From: a virus
Virus record (IMG/VR): IMGVR_UViG_3300044911_001356
Span: 1 to 20,392 of that record
Length of the DNA: 20,392 nucleotides
Reading direction: 5' to 3' (one strand)
The stretch's first letter is position 1; each line of letters starts with the position of its first letter. The position numbers were made by a program, and so were the translations under genes. This document shows positions 6,672 to 12,810 of the stretch, one piece after another. The notes under the pieces were generated by a model. It was given only the letters and a program-made list of their open reading frames with translations, was not told the DNA's origin and did no database searches.

Positions 6672-8378
6672 ATGGCACAAAAGAATAGGGCTAACATGCT
6701 CACAGATATTGTAAATAATATCTTTAACAATATTGTAAACTACATTACGGGCCAAAACGCGCAGGATAGGTTTGTAAACTTACTTGATTCAAGCCCGAAT
6801 ATATTATCCGACAAAGACCAAGCGGATGGGTATGTGGGATTAGGGCCAACTTCTCAAATGTTTTCATCTTACTACAATGAAAATATCTCACGATCCGATT
6901 TAATTACTTTACTTGGTGCAAACTTAGCGGTTGGATTTAAGTTTTACCAAGTTAATGATGCCGTTGGAAGCACAAGAATATTGTTGGTTATGGCCGATAG
7001 CAATATTACATTATACCCAATAGGCACCGATTTGGCAACGGGTGAGCAAGGGACTTACGATATTACAACGGATGTGTTTACACCTATAGTAGTTAGTGGC
7101 ACACCCGACCTGCAACAAGTAACAACTGCGGGTTCTACAACATCAGTTGGTATAACAGTTGACAATGGAGCAGGAGAAAGTATAGATGTTAAGCACGATT
7201 TAATAAACATTGCTAATGCTTTAGGTACTGCAACAATAACATCGCCAAACCTTACAACTTCAACAACCTTTGAAATACCAAACAAATCAGGAGGCACAGA
7301 AACCTTTGCGATGTTGAGTGATGTAACTGGTGGCGGTGTTGCGTCAGTTAGCTCAGGCACAAACATCAATGTTGACAATACTGACCCTGCCAACCCTATC
7401 ATTAACTCATTATCGGATAGGTATAAGACATCATCGTTAACAAGTAACACAATAGGCAATGGTAGCAAAACATTCACAGTTGATGCTAACTTGTCTTACA
7501 TTCCATTGCAAGAGGTGTTGATAGTTAATAGTCCAAGCAACCACATGCACGGAGAGGTTACAAGTTATTCAGGCACAACGCTGATTGTTGATGTTAATCA
7601 TCATACTGGTAGTGGCACTTTTGCTTCTTGGGTTATAAATTTAGATGGCATTCCTATTGATGCTATTACAGGCAGTGGAACTGCTAACGAAATAGCTTAC
7701 TTTACAAGCGGTCAAGTGATAGGGTCATTGGCAACTTCTACTTATCCAAGTTTGACGGAATTAGCATTGGTTAAAGGTGTTACAGGTAGTGACATTCAAA
7801 CGCAAATCAATGGTAAGATGACCAACCCAATGACAACGGGTGGTGATATTATTTACGGTGGGGGTTCGGGTGTTCCGACAAGATTAGCCAATGGAACAGC
7901 AGGGCAGATTTTGCAAAGCAATGGAACAACACTTGCTCCAAGTTGGGTTGCTGCTCCGAGCATAACAAACACCCAAACATTAACTTGCATTGGACTTGTA
8001 TTAACAACAGTTACCGATGCTGTTAACTATCATATCGGGACAATTGCAGCAGCCCCATCAAGTGTTGATGCAAGGAGGGCTTTTAAACCAACTGCTAATT
8101 GCACAGTAACCGCAGCATCATTCACATTGGAGCAAGTAAACAATGGGAGTAACGAAACCGTATCTGTTTACCTTAGAAACGTAACCGATGCCACAGAAAC
8201 ATTGATTGGAACATTTACATCTGATTTTGGGGCATCAACTACTTTAAAAACATTGTTTAGTGGGCTTTCAATTTCACTTGTAACAACTAAGGATTATACC
8301 ATAAGAATAACAACTCCAACATTTGCAACAAACCCATCAAGTTGGATTCCATCATTAACTTTACAAATGACTTTATAA
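6672..8378 (+). CDS. Tail fibre / receptor-binding protein
   Basis: 568 aa, the longest complete gene here. The N-terminal 30 residues are helical (probably virion attachment). The rest is low in charge and very rich in Thr, Ser, Gly, Asn and Val, in short beta-strand and loop units such as GTATITSPNLTTSTTFEIP and TNINVDNTDPANPIINSL. A segment around residues 245-330 (SDRYKTSSLTSNTIGNGSKT, then PLQEVLIV and NHMHGEVTSY) matches a block often seen in fibres of Bacteroidota phages. A later GTANEIAYFTSGQVIGS unit is typical of fibre shafts, and the last 120 residues resemble a beta-sandwich head. It should bind host surface glycans or proteins. The target is unknown. Confidence 0.75.
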   Translation: MAQKNRANMLTDIVNNIFNNIVNYITGQNAQDRFVNLLDSSPNILSDKDQADGYVGLGPTSQMFSSYYNENISRSDLITLLGANLAVGFKFYQVNDAVGSTRILLVMADSNITLYPIGTDLATGEQGTYDITTDVFTPIVVSGTPDLQQVTTAGSTTSVGITVDNGAGESIDVKHDLINIANALGTATITSPNLTTSTTFEIPNKSGGTETFAMLSDVTGGGVASVSSGTNINVDNTDPANPIINSLSDRYKTSSLTSNTIGNGSKTFTVDANLSYIPLQEVLIVNSPSNHMHGEVTSYSGTTLIVDVNHHTGSGTFASWVINLDGIPIDAITGSGTANEIAYFTSGQVIGSLATSTYPSLTELALVKGVTGSDIQTQINGKMTNPMTTGGDIIYGGGSGVPTRLANGTAGQILQSNGTTLAPSWVAAPSITNTQTLTCIGLVLTTVTDAVNYHIGTIAAAPSSVDARRAFKPTANCTVTAASFTLEQVNNGSNETVSVYLRNVTDATETLIGTFTSDFGASTTLKTLFSGLSISLVTTKDYTIRITTPTFATNPSSWIPSLTLQMTL

Positions 8379-8686
8379 TGACTATAACATTTAAACAACA
8401 AGGCAACGGTGTTAAATCATGGATAGTTGATGGGCAGTTGACTTATGATAGTCCCACCAACACATATCATAATAATATGCTGCAAGGATATTTAGATGAG
8501 TTGAATTACTTATCTATTGGTGAGGTTGTAATGTGGGTTAACGATACCAAATACGGGGCAGAGGCACAATCGTTAATCAATTGGTGGATTCCCACTTGCA
8601 AGTTAGTTGCCGAATATGTAGATTTACACCCTAACGAAGAAACATCAGAAGAATTTATACTAACAATACCAACATTAACTTTATGA
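8378..8686 (+). CDS. Hypothetical protein coupled to the fibre gene (chaperone or accessory candidate)
   Basis: 102 aa. I place the start at 8378 because this ATG overlaps the fibre stop as TAATG; an in-frame ATG 36 bp upstream lies inside the fibre gene. The product is soluble and acidic: an N-terminal beta part (MTITFKQQGNGVKSWIVDGQ), a central helix (GYLDELNYLSIGEVVMWVND) and another with AQSLINWWIP. Small proteins translated directly after a fibre are often fibre assembly helpers or a minor tip protein, which is only a contextual guess. No motif recognised. Confidence 0.6.
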   Translation: MTITFKQQGNGVKSWIVDGQLTYDSPTNTYHNNMLQGYLDELNYLSIGEVVMWVNDTKYGAEAQSLINWWIPTCKLVAEYVDLHPNEETSEEFILTIPTLTL

Positions 8687-8886
8687 TGCCATCACACGAA
8701 CATAGCAACGATATACCGACATTAATTATGATATTTATAGTGCAAATTGGTGTTTGGATAACAGAACACTTTGCTCATATTACTTTTGATGGAGTTTATC
8801 AAGTGTTATTTGACATCGCAAAATTAGCGGCATTGATAGCTTCTATTTGGGCTTCGTATAGAGTAGGTAAAAAAAATAAAGAATGA
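8683..8886 (+). CDS. Small membrane protein, two hydrophobic segments (holin-cluster candidate)
   Basis: 67 aa; the start overlaps the previous stop as ATGA. It has a hydrophobic helix at about residues 11-27 (IPTLIMIFIVQIGVWI) and another at about 43-60 (IAKLAALIASIWASY), then a basic end (RVGKKNKE). The topology and charged C-terminus would suit a small holin or antiholin. It is the first of three consecutive membrane genes after the fibre, so this looks like a lysis or membrane cassette. Which gene makes the hole cannot be told from sequence alone. Confidence 0.55.
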   Translation: MMPSHEHSNDIPTLIMIFIVQIGVWITEHFAHITFDGVYQVLFDIAKLAALIASIWASYRVGKKNKE

Positions 8887-9071
8887 AAGAGATAGTATTA
8901 TTAATTGGACTGGCTTCGATTATTGCCTTTAGCGTTATTTATTGGTTTTGGTTTTCAAATAATGAGTATAAAAAATTGATTGGCAAAATAAGAAATATGC
9001 CTTTAGTGGCTGCTATTATTGCAATATTTTGGGCAAATGATAAGGATAATAATAATAGTGCTGCTTCTTAG
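8883..9071 (+). CDS. Small membrane protein of the lysis-like cluster
   Basis: 62 aa; the ATG overlaps the previous stop (ATGA). An N-terminal membrane helix covers about residues 4-24 (IVLLIGLASIIAFSVIYWFW), followed by a basic stretch (YKKLIGKIRN), a second hydrophobic run (PLVAAIIAIFW) and a low-complexity end (DKDNNNSAAS). The last 35 bases also encode the signal peptide of a lipoprotein in another frame, which may explain the odd C-terminus. A role as holin, antiholin or inner-membrane partner of that lipoprotein is possible; none is proven. Confidence 0.5.
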   Translation: MKEIVLLIGLASIIAFSVIYWFWFSNNEYKKLIGKIRNMPLVAAIIAIFWANDKDNNNSAAS

Positions 9072-9132
9072 CAGTTGCGCCCATCAGAAAGAAGTTAAAC
9101 GGTTTAAAAATACAGTGAAATGTCAACACTAA
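9037..9132 (+). CDS. 31-aa lipoprotein nested out of frame (Rz1-like or lysis lipoprotein candidate)
   Basis: The ATG at 9037 opens a 31-codon frame ending in TAA at 9130-9132. It begins MIRIIIIVLLLSSCAHQKE: a positive residue, a hydrophobic core and a clean lipobox L11-S12-S13-C14. The mature part would be only 18 residues and basic (K18, K21, R22, K24, K28). It overlaps the end of the preceding membrane gene by 35 bp and the start of the next by 13 bp, in a different frame from each. A short lipoprotein embedded in a lysis-type cluster is how outer-membrane spanin subunits (Rz1-like) and colicin-type lysis proteins are encoded. Without this gene the interval 9072-9119 would be empty. Chance cannot be excluded for so short a frame. 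Confidence 0.5.
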   Translation: MIRIIIIVLLLSSCAHQKEVKRFKNTVKCQH

Positions 9133-9350
9133 AAGAAAGGTTTACGGCACCAGATGACCCGAAATTAAAGAAGATTGCGGATTACTTGATTTATGTTTTG
9201 CTGCCTTTTATTCAAACATCATTAGCACTTGCAGAAAGTCAAGGATTGATAACAACCAAGCAAGCGTTTTGGGGCGGATTGGCTGCTACATTCTTGCTGA
9301 TTAATACAAAGTTTCTGACTAAGTTCAGTAGCGATATAGACGAGGCTTAA
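9120..9350 (+). CDS. Holin-like small membrane protein
   Basis: 76 aa. A soluble charged N-terminus (about 18 residues with four Lys and two Asp) leads to a hydrophobic helix at 19-38 (IADYLIYVLLPFIQTSLALA), a short hydrophilic turn, a second helix at about 49-62 (AFWGGLAATFLLIN) and an acidic tail (SSDIDEA). Two membrane helices with a short loop is the class II holin layout. It is the last gene of the rightward late block and is followed by a strong terminator. Phage endolysin partners usually lie nearby; here the only candidate is the DUF5675 gene on the other strand. Confidence 0.55.
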   Translation: MSTLKERFTAPDDPKLKKIADYLIYVLLPFIQTSLALAESQGLITTKQAFWGGLAATFLLINTKFLTKFSSDIDEA

Positions 9351-9410
9351 CACATTGAGCATATCAATGATGATGGACTTGTTCCGTAATAGTGGATAGA
9401 ATCGCTATTG

Positions 9411-9449
9411 AAAAAGCCTCACTATTCGTTAGTGGGGCTTTGTTGTTTT
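9411..9449. terminator. Bidirectional intrinsic terminator between the converging blocks
   Basis: GCCTCACTA (9416-9424) pairs with TAGTGGGGC (9430-9438), nine base pairs with one G-T, around a five-base TTCGT loop. Five A residues precede it and TTTGTTGTTTT follows, so it can stop transcription from either side. It closes the rightward late genes and would also end leftward transcripts coming from 9579 and beyond. Confidence 0.8.
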
Positions 9450-9496
9450 ATCATGTGCAGTATCTTGTGCAATATCATGTGCAGTGTCATGTGCGG
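9449..9496. repeat. Four tandem 12-bp repeats
   Basis: Four adjacent 12-bp units begin at 9449, 9461, 9473 and 9485. Units 1 and 3 are identical (TATCATGTGCAG); units 2 and 4 are TATCTTGTGCAA and TGTCATGTGCGG. The period is a multiple of three, so a repeated tetrapeptide could be read (SCAVSCAISCAV on the plus strand), but I see no start codon for that frame. They lie between a terminator and a hairpin, in non-coding DNA. A binding-site array, or the repeated core of a small RNA, is more likely than coding. Confidence 0.8.
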
Positions 9497-9563
9497 TAAA
9501 CAATACAGCCCTCACATCTCTGCAAGGGCTGTAACCTAAACTAATTAACCTATGAAAACGCCA

Positions 9564-9596
9564 CAAATATAATAATTATCATTTAACCATCGTAAA
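9564..9596 (-). promoter_or_regulatory. Bacteroidota-type promoter, leftward
   Basis: On the minus strand TATATTTG (9564-9571) fits the -7 consensus TAnnTTTG exactly. The -33 partner is weak: TTTA at 9593-9596, 21 bp away, matches three of four bases of TTTG. It lies just downstream of the end of the leftward gene block, so its product would be the repeat-bearing non-coding region. Confidence 0.45.
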
Positions 9597-10181
9597 ATAA
9601 ACCACAACCGCAGTAAATCCAACCGCAGCACCGACTAATACTTTATTGAAGAACTTTGCTACTTTTGCTTTGCGTTCGGCTTTCTTCAACTTTTTATCCG
9701 TTGCTTCAATAACCTTATTTTGCGCACCAACTTGCACGTTCAACTCAATTATTACACTATCCTTAACCAAACTTATAGAATCCGTTACCAATAACTTATC
9801 AAATAACACTGCATAACTGCTATCCTTAACATCCATTATCTCGGTATAATAAGTAACAGTTGAATCAATGTAAGGCTCACAGTCTTTTGGTGCGTTTTCT
9901 CGCAGTCTTTTAATCAAACCTAAGTTAGTATAGGTTAATTGCTTTTCGTGCGCTCTTACATCACGTAATTGATTATCCTTTTCAAGTAACCTGCTTTGCA
10001 ATCTGCTTACTTCGGTCATATAAACTGCCGCAGCGTTGCCCGCTTGTTTGGCTTGTTGTTTCCAGATGGAGGTGGAATCGGTGGTGGTGGGTTGTGGGTG
10101 TGGGGTGCAATAATGCAAACCTATTGATAGCAGTAGGCAAGTTATGCCAAATGTGATGGCGAGGTGTTTTGTTGCGTTCAT
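9579..10181 (-). CDS. Coiled-coil protein with membrane segments at both ends (spanin-like candidate)
   Basis: 200 aa. The N-terminus is a signal-like hydrophobic segment (about residues 8-24, LAITFGITCLLLSIGLHYC) with Cys25 close after it; LHYC is a poor lipobox because Tyr is at -1. A long charged helical region with heptad character covers about 45-100 and 140-172. A second hydrophobic helix lies at the C-terminus (about 180-196, LVGAAVGFTAVVVYFTMV). This end-to-end layout is that of unimolecular spanins, which tether inner and outer membranes for the last step of lysis, though those are usually shorter. It could equally be an anchored periplasmic protein of unknown function. Confidence 0.5.
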   Translation of the reverse strand: MNATKHLAITFGITCLLLSIGLHYCTPHPQPTTTDSTSIWKQQAKQAGNAAAVYMTEVSRLQSRLLEKDNQLRDVRAHEKQLTYTNLGLIKRLRENAPKDCEPYIDSTVTYYTEIMDVKDSSYAVLFDKLLVTDSISLVKDSVIIELNVQVGAQNKVIEATDKKLKKAERKAKVAKFFNKVLVGAAVGFTAVVVYFTMVK

Positions 10182-10182
10182 G

Positions 10183-10365
10183 TTAGAATTGTTTAGGGTA
10201 TGTTAATATGATAGCCGAACCCATTAAAAATATTGCAGCACAAAAAAACCTTGACGATTCAGCCCATAGTTTTATATTAAAGGTTGTTGCGTAAAAAGCA
10301 AAGCAAAGAAATGTTATTAAACATAATACAAATGCTTGAAATAATCTTTCGGGTAGGTAATTCAT
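10183..10365 (-). CDS. Small membrane protein, two helices
   Basis: 60 aa with two hydrophobic segments at about residues 9-27 (FQAFVLCLITFLCFAFYATT) and about 40-56 (FFCAAIFLMGSAIILTY), separated by a short polar loop. It sits 1 bp upstream of the spanin-like gene, with which it is probably cotranscribed. A holin or holin regulator would fit size and neighbour, but nothing specific is visible. Confidence 0.55.
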   Translation of the reverse strand: MNYLPERLFQAFVLCLITFLCFAFYATTFNIKLWAESSRFFCAAIFLMGSAIILTYPKQF

Positions 10366-10368
10366 AGT

Positions 10369-10587
10369 TTATGTGTTAAGGTGGGTTAATACTTCGTTCC
10401 AATACTGTTCACCGCTTATATTTTCGTAATGTGGCAAATTCCATCCCATTTTTAATATTTCTTCAACTGCAATTCTAACACACTCATTAGCAGCACTTGC
10501 ACTTGTAACAGTATCGGATTTAAACTCTTTTGAAGTTATTGTATTGAACTTATAAAACAGTTCTTGATATTTTTCTTTAGGTGTCAT
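10369..10587 (-). CDS. Hypothetical small phage protein
   Basis: 72 aa, soluble. It begins MTPKEKYQELFYKFN and has a helical segment with SAANECVRIAVEEILKMGW in the middle. Proteins opening with MTPKEKAxEL and carrying a Cys-Ala-x-x-AVxEI helix are frequent in accessory blocks of Bacteroidota phages, without known function. The start overlaps the end of the next upstream gene by 4 bp (ATGA), so it belongs to the same leftward operon. Confidence 0.65.
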   Translation of the reverse strand: MTPKEKYQELFYKFNTITSKEFKSDTVTSASAANECVRIAVEEILKMGWNLPHYENISGEQYWNEVLTHLNT

Positions 10588-10979
10588 TTCAATGTTATTT
10601 TAAGGGGTTGGTTAGTTATTGCTAATATAAGCATTTGGAGGTGGTGTAGGGTGTGAAATCTCATTGCAGGCAATGCTCTATAAGGGTCAATAATAAACCA
10701 ACCGCCAATATCGTTGTTAATTTCTAAACCATTGTAAGAAAACCAACTAAAATCACCTATACCATCGGCTGAATCTGTTTGCTTTTCAAACCCACACCAC
10801 TCCACCAATATCCTTTCGGTGAGAGGTATGCCTCTGTGCCATTTATTAAAATCGGTGTTATCTTCAACGCAGTTGCGAATATCCTGCCAATCCATTACAG
10901 TAGGCAGCCATTCGTTAGTTTCTTCAATGTAGTATTCCAATACTGATTGTGATTCTATAAGTTCGTGTGGTTGTATCAT
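10584..10979 (-). CDS. Conserved hypothetical phage protein of the IPLTE / HxLQ type
   Basis: 131 aa. The recognisable parts are GIPLTERILVEWCGFEK near residues 48-64 and a C-terminal FHTLHHLQMLILAITNQPL. Proteins with an IPLTEEwLlkfGFEK block and a terminal VHqLQNLyfaLTgeEL helix are very common in phages and prophages of Bacteroidota, always in small-gene regions; the function is unknown. This copy has HHLQ in place of the usual VHQLQ. It is linked to both neighbours by 4-bp overlaps. Confidence 0.75.
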   Translation of the reverse strand: MIQPHELIESQSVLEYYIEETNEWLPTVMDWQDIRNCVEDNTDFNKWHRGIPLTERILVEWCGFEKQTDSADGIGDFSWFSYNGLEINNDIGGWFIIDPYRALPAMRFHTLHHLQMLILAITNQPLKITLK

Positions 10980-11191
10980 TTCTTATCATTATTAAAGTGT
11001 TCTAAATTCTTTTCTCTTTGATTCATTATTAGCCCCATTTTTTGAGTTTCAAATATCCCAATAATTTCATGGTAGGTACATAAATAATCACCTTCATTTG
11101 CTATTGCAATTGAGGCGCAATTTTCAAACACTTCAATAGTAATCGTAAACAATTTCTTATGCTTGTTTGGGTCAAATAGTTTGTTTTCCAT
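10976..11191 (-). CDS. Hypothetical protein, first gene after an internal promoter
   Basis: 71 aa, soluble, with two basic ends (NKHKK at the N-terminus, FNNDKK at the end) and a beta-like centre (KLFTITIEVFENCASIAIAN). Not recognised. It overlaps the next gene by 4 bp and starts about 65 bp after a TAAATTTG promoter element, so it may open the leftmost transcription unit of the leftward block. Confidence 0.6.
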   Translation of the reverse strand: MENKLFDPNKHKKLFTITIEVFENCASIAIANEGDYLCTYHEIIGIFETQKMGLIMNQREKNLEHFNNDKK

Positions 11192-11255
11192 AGTTTAATA
11201 AATAATTTCTAAGTGAACATTCGGGTCTATTGTGGTGGCGGAGGGGTGCATAGGG

Positions 11256-11286
11256 CAAATTTAGTTAAATGATGGTTAACTTAAAA
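11256..11286 (-). promoter_or_regulatory. Bacteroidota-type promoter, leftward, for the 9579-11191 genes
   Basis: TAAATTTG on the minus strand (11256-11263) fits TAnnTTTG exactly. TTTT at 11283-11286, 19 bp upstream, is a three-of-four match to the -33 TTTG. The 73-bp gap 11192-11264 is the only sizeable one in this part of the block, and the -7 element is placed to start an RNA with a leader of about 60 nt. Confidence 0.55.
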
Positions 11287-11696
11287 GGTTCTTTACCCAT
11301 AACTTCCAACAATCGTTTTAATGTAGGTGTTGACCTTAATAGTTCAACAATGCCATCTCCATTAATATCGCCATAGCCATTTCCAACGCCAATACAGCCG
11401 AGCAAATCGGGTTTGCGTGTCTTTGGGTTAGGACTGCCAACAAAGTTCGCCTGATGCACTAAAATAAAGTCACGATTTGGCACGTTTAAAATGTGGTAGT
11501 GGCGTGGGTACTTTTTAGATTCACGATAAACAACATCGTAAACTCCTTTAGGTATGCAACTAATTTGCTTTTGATTGCCTAAATTTGGCAGTTCGATTGT
11601 ATCGCAGGCAAATATCATATTGCCATTTTCGTAACTTATCCACTTGCCCAGTGTTTGATTGCTTTGTGGTATTCGGGTTATAATTGCTGATTTCAT
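11265..11696 (-). CDS. DUF5675 family protein (putative lysis or cell-wall enzyme)
   Basis: 143 aa, close to full family length. The diagnostic order is present: TLGKW near the start, a strand with IFACDTIELP, NQKQISCIPKGVYDV (about residues 41-55), a basic stretch with the YPRHYHILNVPNRDFILVHQ block (about 63-82), LLGCIGVGNG (about 98-107), then DINGDGIVELLRS and a final helix. DUF5675 is found beside phage lysis genes in many Bacteroidota phages. The SCIP, H and GCI positions resemble an active site of the L,D-transpeptidase kind, but no reaction is proven. As the only enzyme-like gene near the small membrane proteins, it is a candidate endolysin here. Confidence 0.75.
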   Translation of the reverse strand: MKSAIITRIPQSNQTLGKWISYENGNMIFACDTIELPNLGNQKQISCIPKGVYDVVYRESKKYPRHYHILNVPNRDFILVHQANFVGSPNPKTRKPDLLGCIGVGNGYGDINGDGIVELLRSTPTLKRLLEVMGKEPFKLTII

Positions 11697-11699
11697 TTT

Positions 11700-11978
11700 T
11701 TATTTGGGGTTAAAGGTTTGATTAAAATAGGCTTGTCCATCTTCAAATTCTGCACCATCTCCTTGTGCATCATCATATCCGCTTGAAAATCCATAATCAA
11801 AAGCATCAATTAAGGTCTGCTTCTCAATCGCCAATAGTTCGGTGTTGATGATAGAGATAATTTCTAACAATTCATTATATCTTCCATAAACAACATTGCT
11901 AATTGCGGAGTGTTGTTTTATTTTATCTGCTTTCGCTTGCAACCTATTTCTTAGTTGCTGCATTGCTGTTTTATTCAT
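11700..11978 (-). CDS. Small acidic hypothetical protein
   Basis: 92 aa, beginning with a basic helix (NKTAMQQLRNRLQAKADKIK), continuing with a hydrophobic helical stretch (ELLEIISIINTELLAIEKQT) and ending with an acidic, aromatic part (LIDAFDYGFSSGYDDAQGDG, then DGQAYFNQTF). The closing DGxxYFNQTF phrase recurs in short hypothetical proteins of Bacteroidota phages. Function unknown. It is coupled to the upstream HTH-like gene by a 4-bp overlap. Confidence 0.65.
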   Translation of the reverse strand: MNKTAMQQLRNRLQAKADKIKQHSAISNVVYGRYNELLEIISIINTELLAIEKQTLIDAFDYGFSSGYDDAQGDGAEFEDGQAYFNQTFNPK

Positions 11979-12292
11979 ATTTCTGACATTATTAATAGTT
12001 CATTACTACCTATCGCCTCTGCAACTTTCTTCGCTTCGGCTATTTTTAACTTTCTTTTCATTTCTCTAATTTCAGTATCGCCTTTATTCGACTGCTCATG
12101 TTCAACCAATTTTCTTATGGCATTGTTTAAAAATGAATAAGTTGAATCTAAAGGGGTGTTAAACTTAATTGCTATTGACCTAACTCCAATGTTGTCAACG
12201 TGGAATAGGTTGAACACATTGCGCTCAAATGAGGTTAATATGCTTGTATCTGGATTGTTCACTTTGTGATATTCTTCGGTTATTGTGTTCAT
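11975..12292 (-). CDS. Sigma region 4-like helix-turn-helix protein
   Basis: 105 aa. Residues about 19-62 read like a sigma-70 region 4: LTSFERNVFNLFHVDNIGVR then SIAIKFNTPLDSTYSFLNNA. That is a scaffold helix, a positioning helix with an acidic/Gly turn, and a recognition helix, followed by a basic helix (REMKRKLKIAEAKKVAEAIG). It lacks a region 2, so it cannot act alone as a sigma factor. It could be a small transcription factor or a terminase-small-subunit-like HTH. Lying in the middle of the leftward block, it could regulate late genes. Confidence 0.5.
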   Translation of the reverse strand: MNTITEEYHKVNNPDTSILTSFERNVFNLFHVDNIGVRSIAIKFNTPLDSTYSFLNNAIRKLVEHEQSNKGDTEIREMKRKLKIAEAKKVAEAIGSNELLIMSEI

Positions 12293-12361
12293 AGGGTTTC
12301 GTTTTATTTGTTAAATTGTTGGATATGCGATATAATCACTCGGTTATGCGGTAGTTAGCTG

Positions 12362-12538
12362 CTATTTTACCGACCACTCCGAAAGTTTAGACTTGACAAC
12401 TAACTTCAATTCATCAACTTTTGACAATGGACAGCGAAAGGCAACCGTTTTTGTTTCTTCGTTGTATTTAGGTTTAGCACCCGACCCTTGCCGAGTGCCT
12501 CCCCTACCAATTTTCTTTTTTTGTATATTTTTTTCCAT
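12362..12538 (-). CDS. Small basic hypothetical protein of the FRxPxS type
   Basis: 58 aa; ATG at 12538, TAG at 12362-12364. It opens with a lysine-rich stretch and a Gly/Arg segment (KKKIGRGGTRQGSGAKPKYN), then TKTVAFRCPLSKVDELK and a C-terminal helix ending in KSKLSEW. Small proteins with a GRPKGSG-like start and a T(I/V)AFRVPxSxxxELK core are common in Bacteroidota phages and resemble minimal ribbon-helix-helix DNA-binding proteins. This supports the frame despite its short length and the 35-bp overlap with the upstream gene, which uses another frame. Confidence 0.65.
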   Translation of the reverse strand: MEKNIQKKKIGRGGTRQGSGAKPKYNEETKTVAFRCPLSKVDELKLVVKSKLSEWSVK

Positions 12539-12755
12539 TTTTTGCTACTCTGTAATTTCTAAAATTTGCATTTGGACTAAAAGAACCGCTTGGATAATAA
12601 AAACCTAAATATGTTTGAAGTCTTGCCATTTCATCAGTAACTATACCCGTTGATAAGCATATCTGTTGATTACCTTTGGATATTTGGCTATCAATAAATT
12701 TCTCAAACTTTTCAATTTCTTGCTCTGTAAATGTTGGTTTTGTGTACGCTTCCAT
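12504..12755 (-). CDS. Hypothetical small protein
   Basis: 83 aa, soluble. The first half is helical and charged (TEQEIEKFEKFIDSQISKGN). A central part (CLSTGIVTDEMARLQTYLGF) is followed by an aromatic, Asn-rich end and a basic tail (KNGKKYTKKENW). Not recognised. The gene directly follows a strong promoter (12779-12810) and overlaps the next gene by 35 bp. Confidence 0.6.
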   Translation of the reverse strand: MEAYTKPTFTEQEIEKFEKFIDSQISKGNQQICLSTGIVTDEMARLQTYLGFYYPSGSFSPNANFRNYRVAKNGKKYTKKENW

Positions 12756-12778
12756 TTTGTTTGTTTTTAATTACCCCA

Positions 12779-12810
12779 CAAATATACAATGCTTATTTTG
12801 ATTATGCAAA
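12779..12810 (-). promoter_or_regulatory. Bacteroidota-type promoter, leftward, strong match
   Basis: On the minus strand TTTG (12807-12810), 20 bp, then TATATTTG (12779-12786): both boxes match the Bacteroidota consensus. The -33 box overlaps the last codons of the upstream membrane-protein gene. The start would give a leader of about 16-20 nt before the ATG at 12755. It makes the genes from 12755 leftward a separate transcription unit. Confidence 0.75.

Larger units (their letters stand above)
9411..9557 (-). ncRNA. Candidate leftward small RNA containing the 12-nt repeats
   Basis: Read leftward, a TATATTTG promoter element (9564-9571) is followed by a perfect 9-bp hairpin (9504-9512 with 9525-9533, loop 9513-9524), the four 12-nt repeats, and then the terminator hairpin with five U residues at 9415-9411. 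Together these form a self-contained unit of about 145 nt with no convincing reading frame; the best leftward frame is 22 codons inside the repeats. The 228 bp between the two converging gene blocks (9351-9578) hold nothing else that I can see. Transcription is inferred from these signals only. Confidence 0.4.

Noticed and set aside
7055-7477. 140-codon reverse-strand frame inside the fibre gene
   Set aside because: It is the antisense shadow of a Thr/Ser/Val-rich coding frame. It has no start context, and the fibre frame is well supported.
9449-9496. CRISPR-like array
   Set aside because: The units are 12 bp and directly adjacent, without spacers, so it is not a CRISPR.
9442-9535. Plus-strand frame across the 12-bp repeats (SCAVSCAISCAV)
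   Set aside because: No start codon precedes it (a TAG lies upstream at 9430-9432), and it reads through a hairpin. The periodicity is explained by the DNA repeats.
9552-9572. Six-codon frame (MKTPQI) after the hairpin
   Set aside because: Too short to support. The stretch is better read as the leftward promoter region on the other strand.
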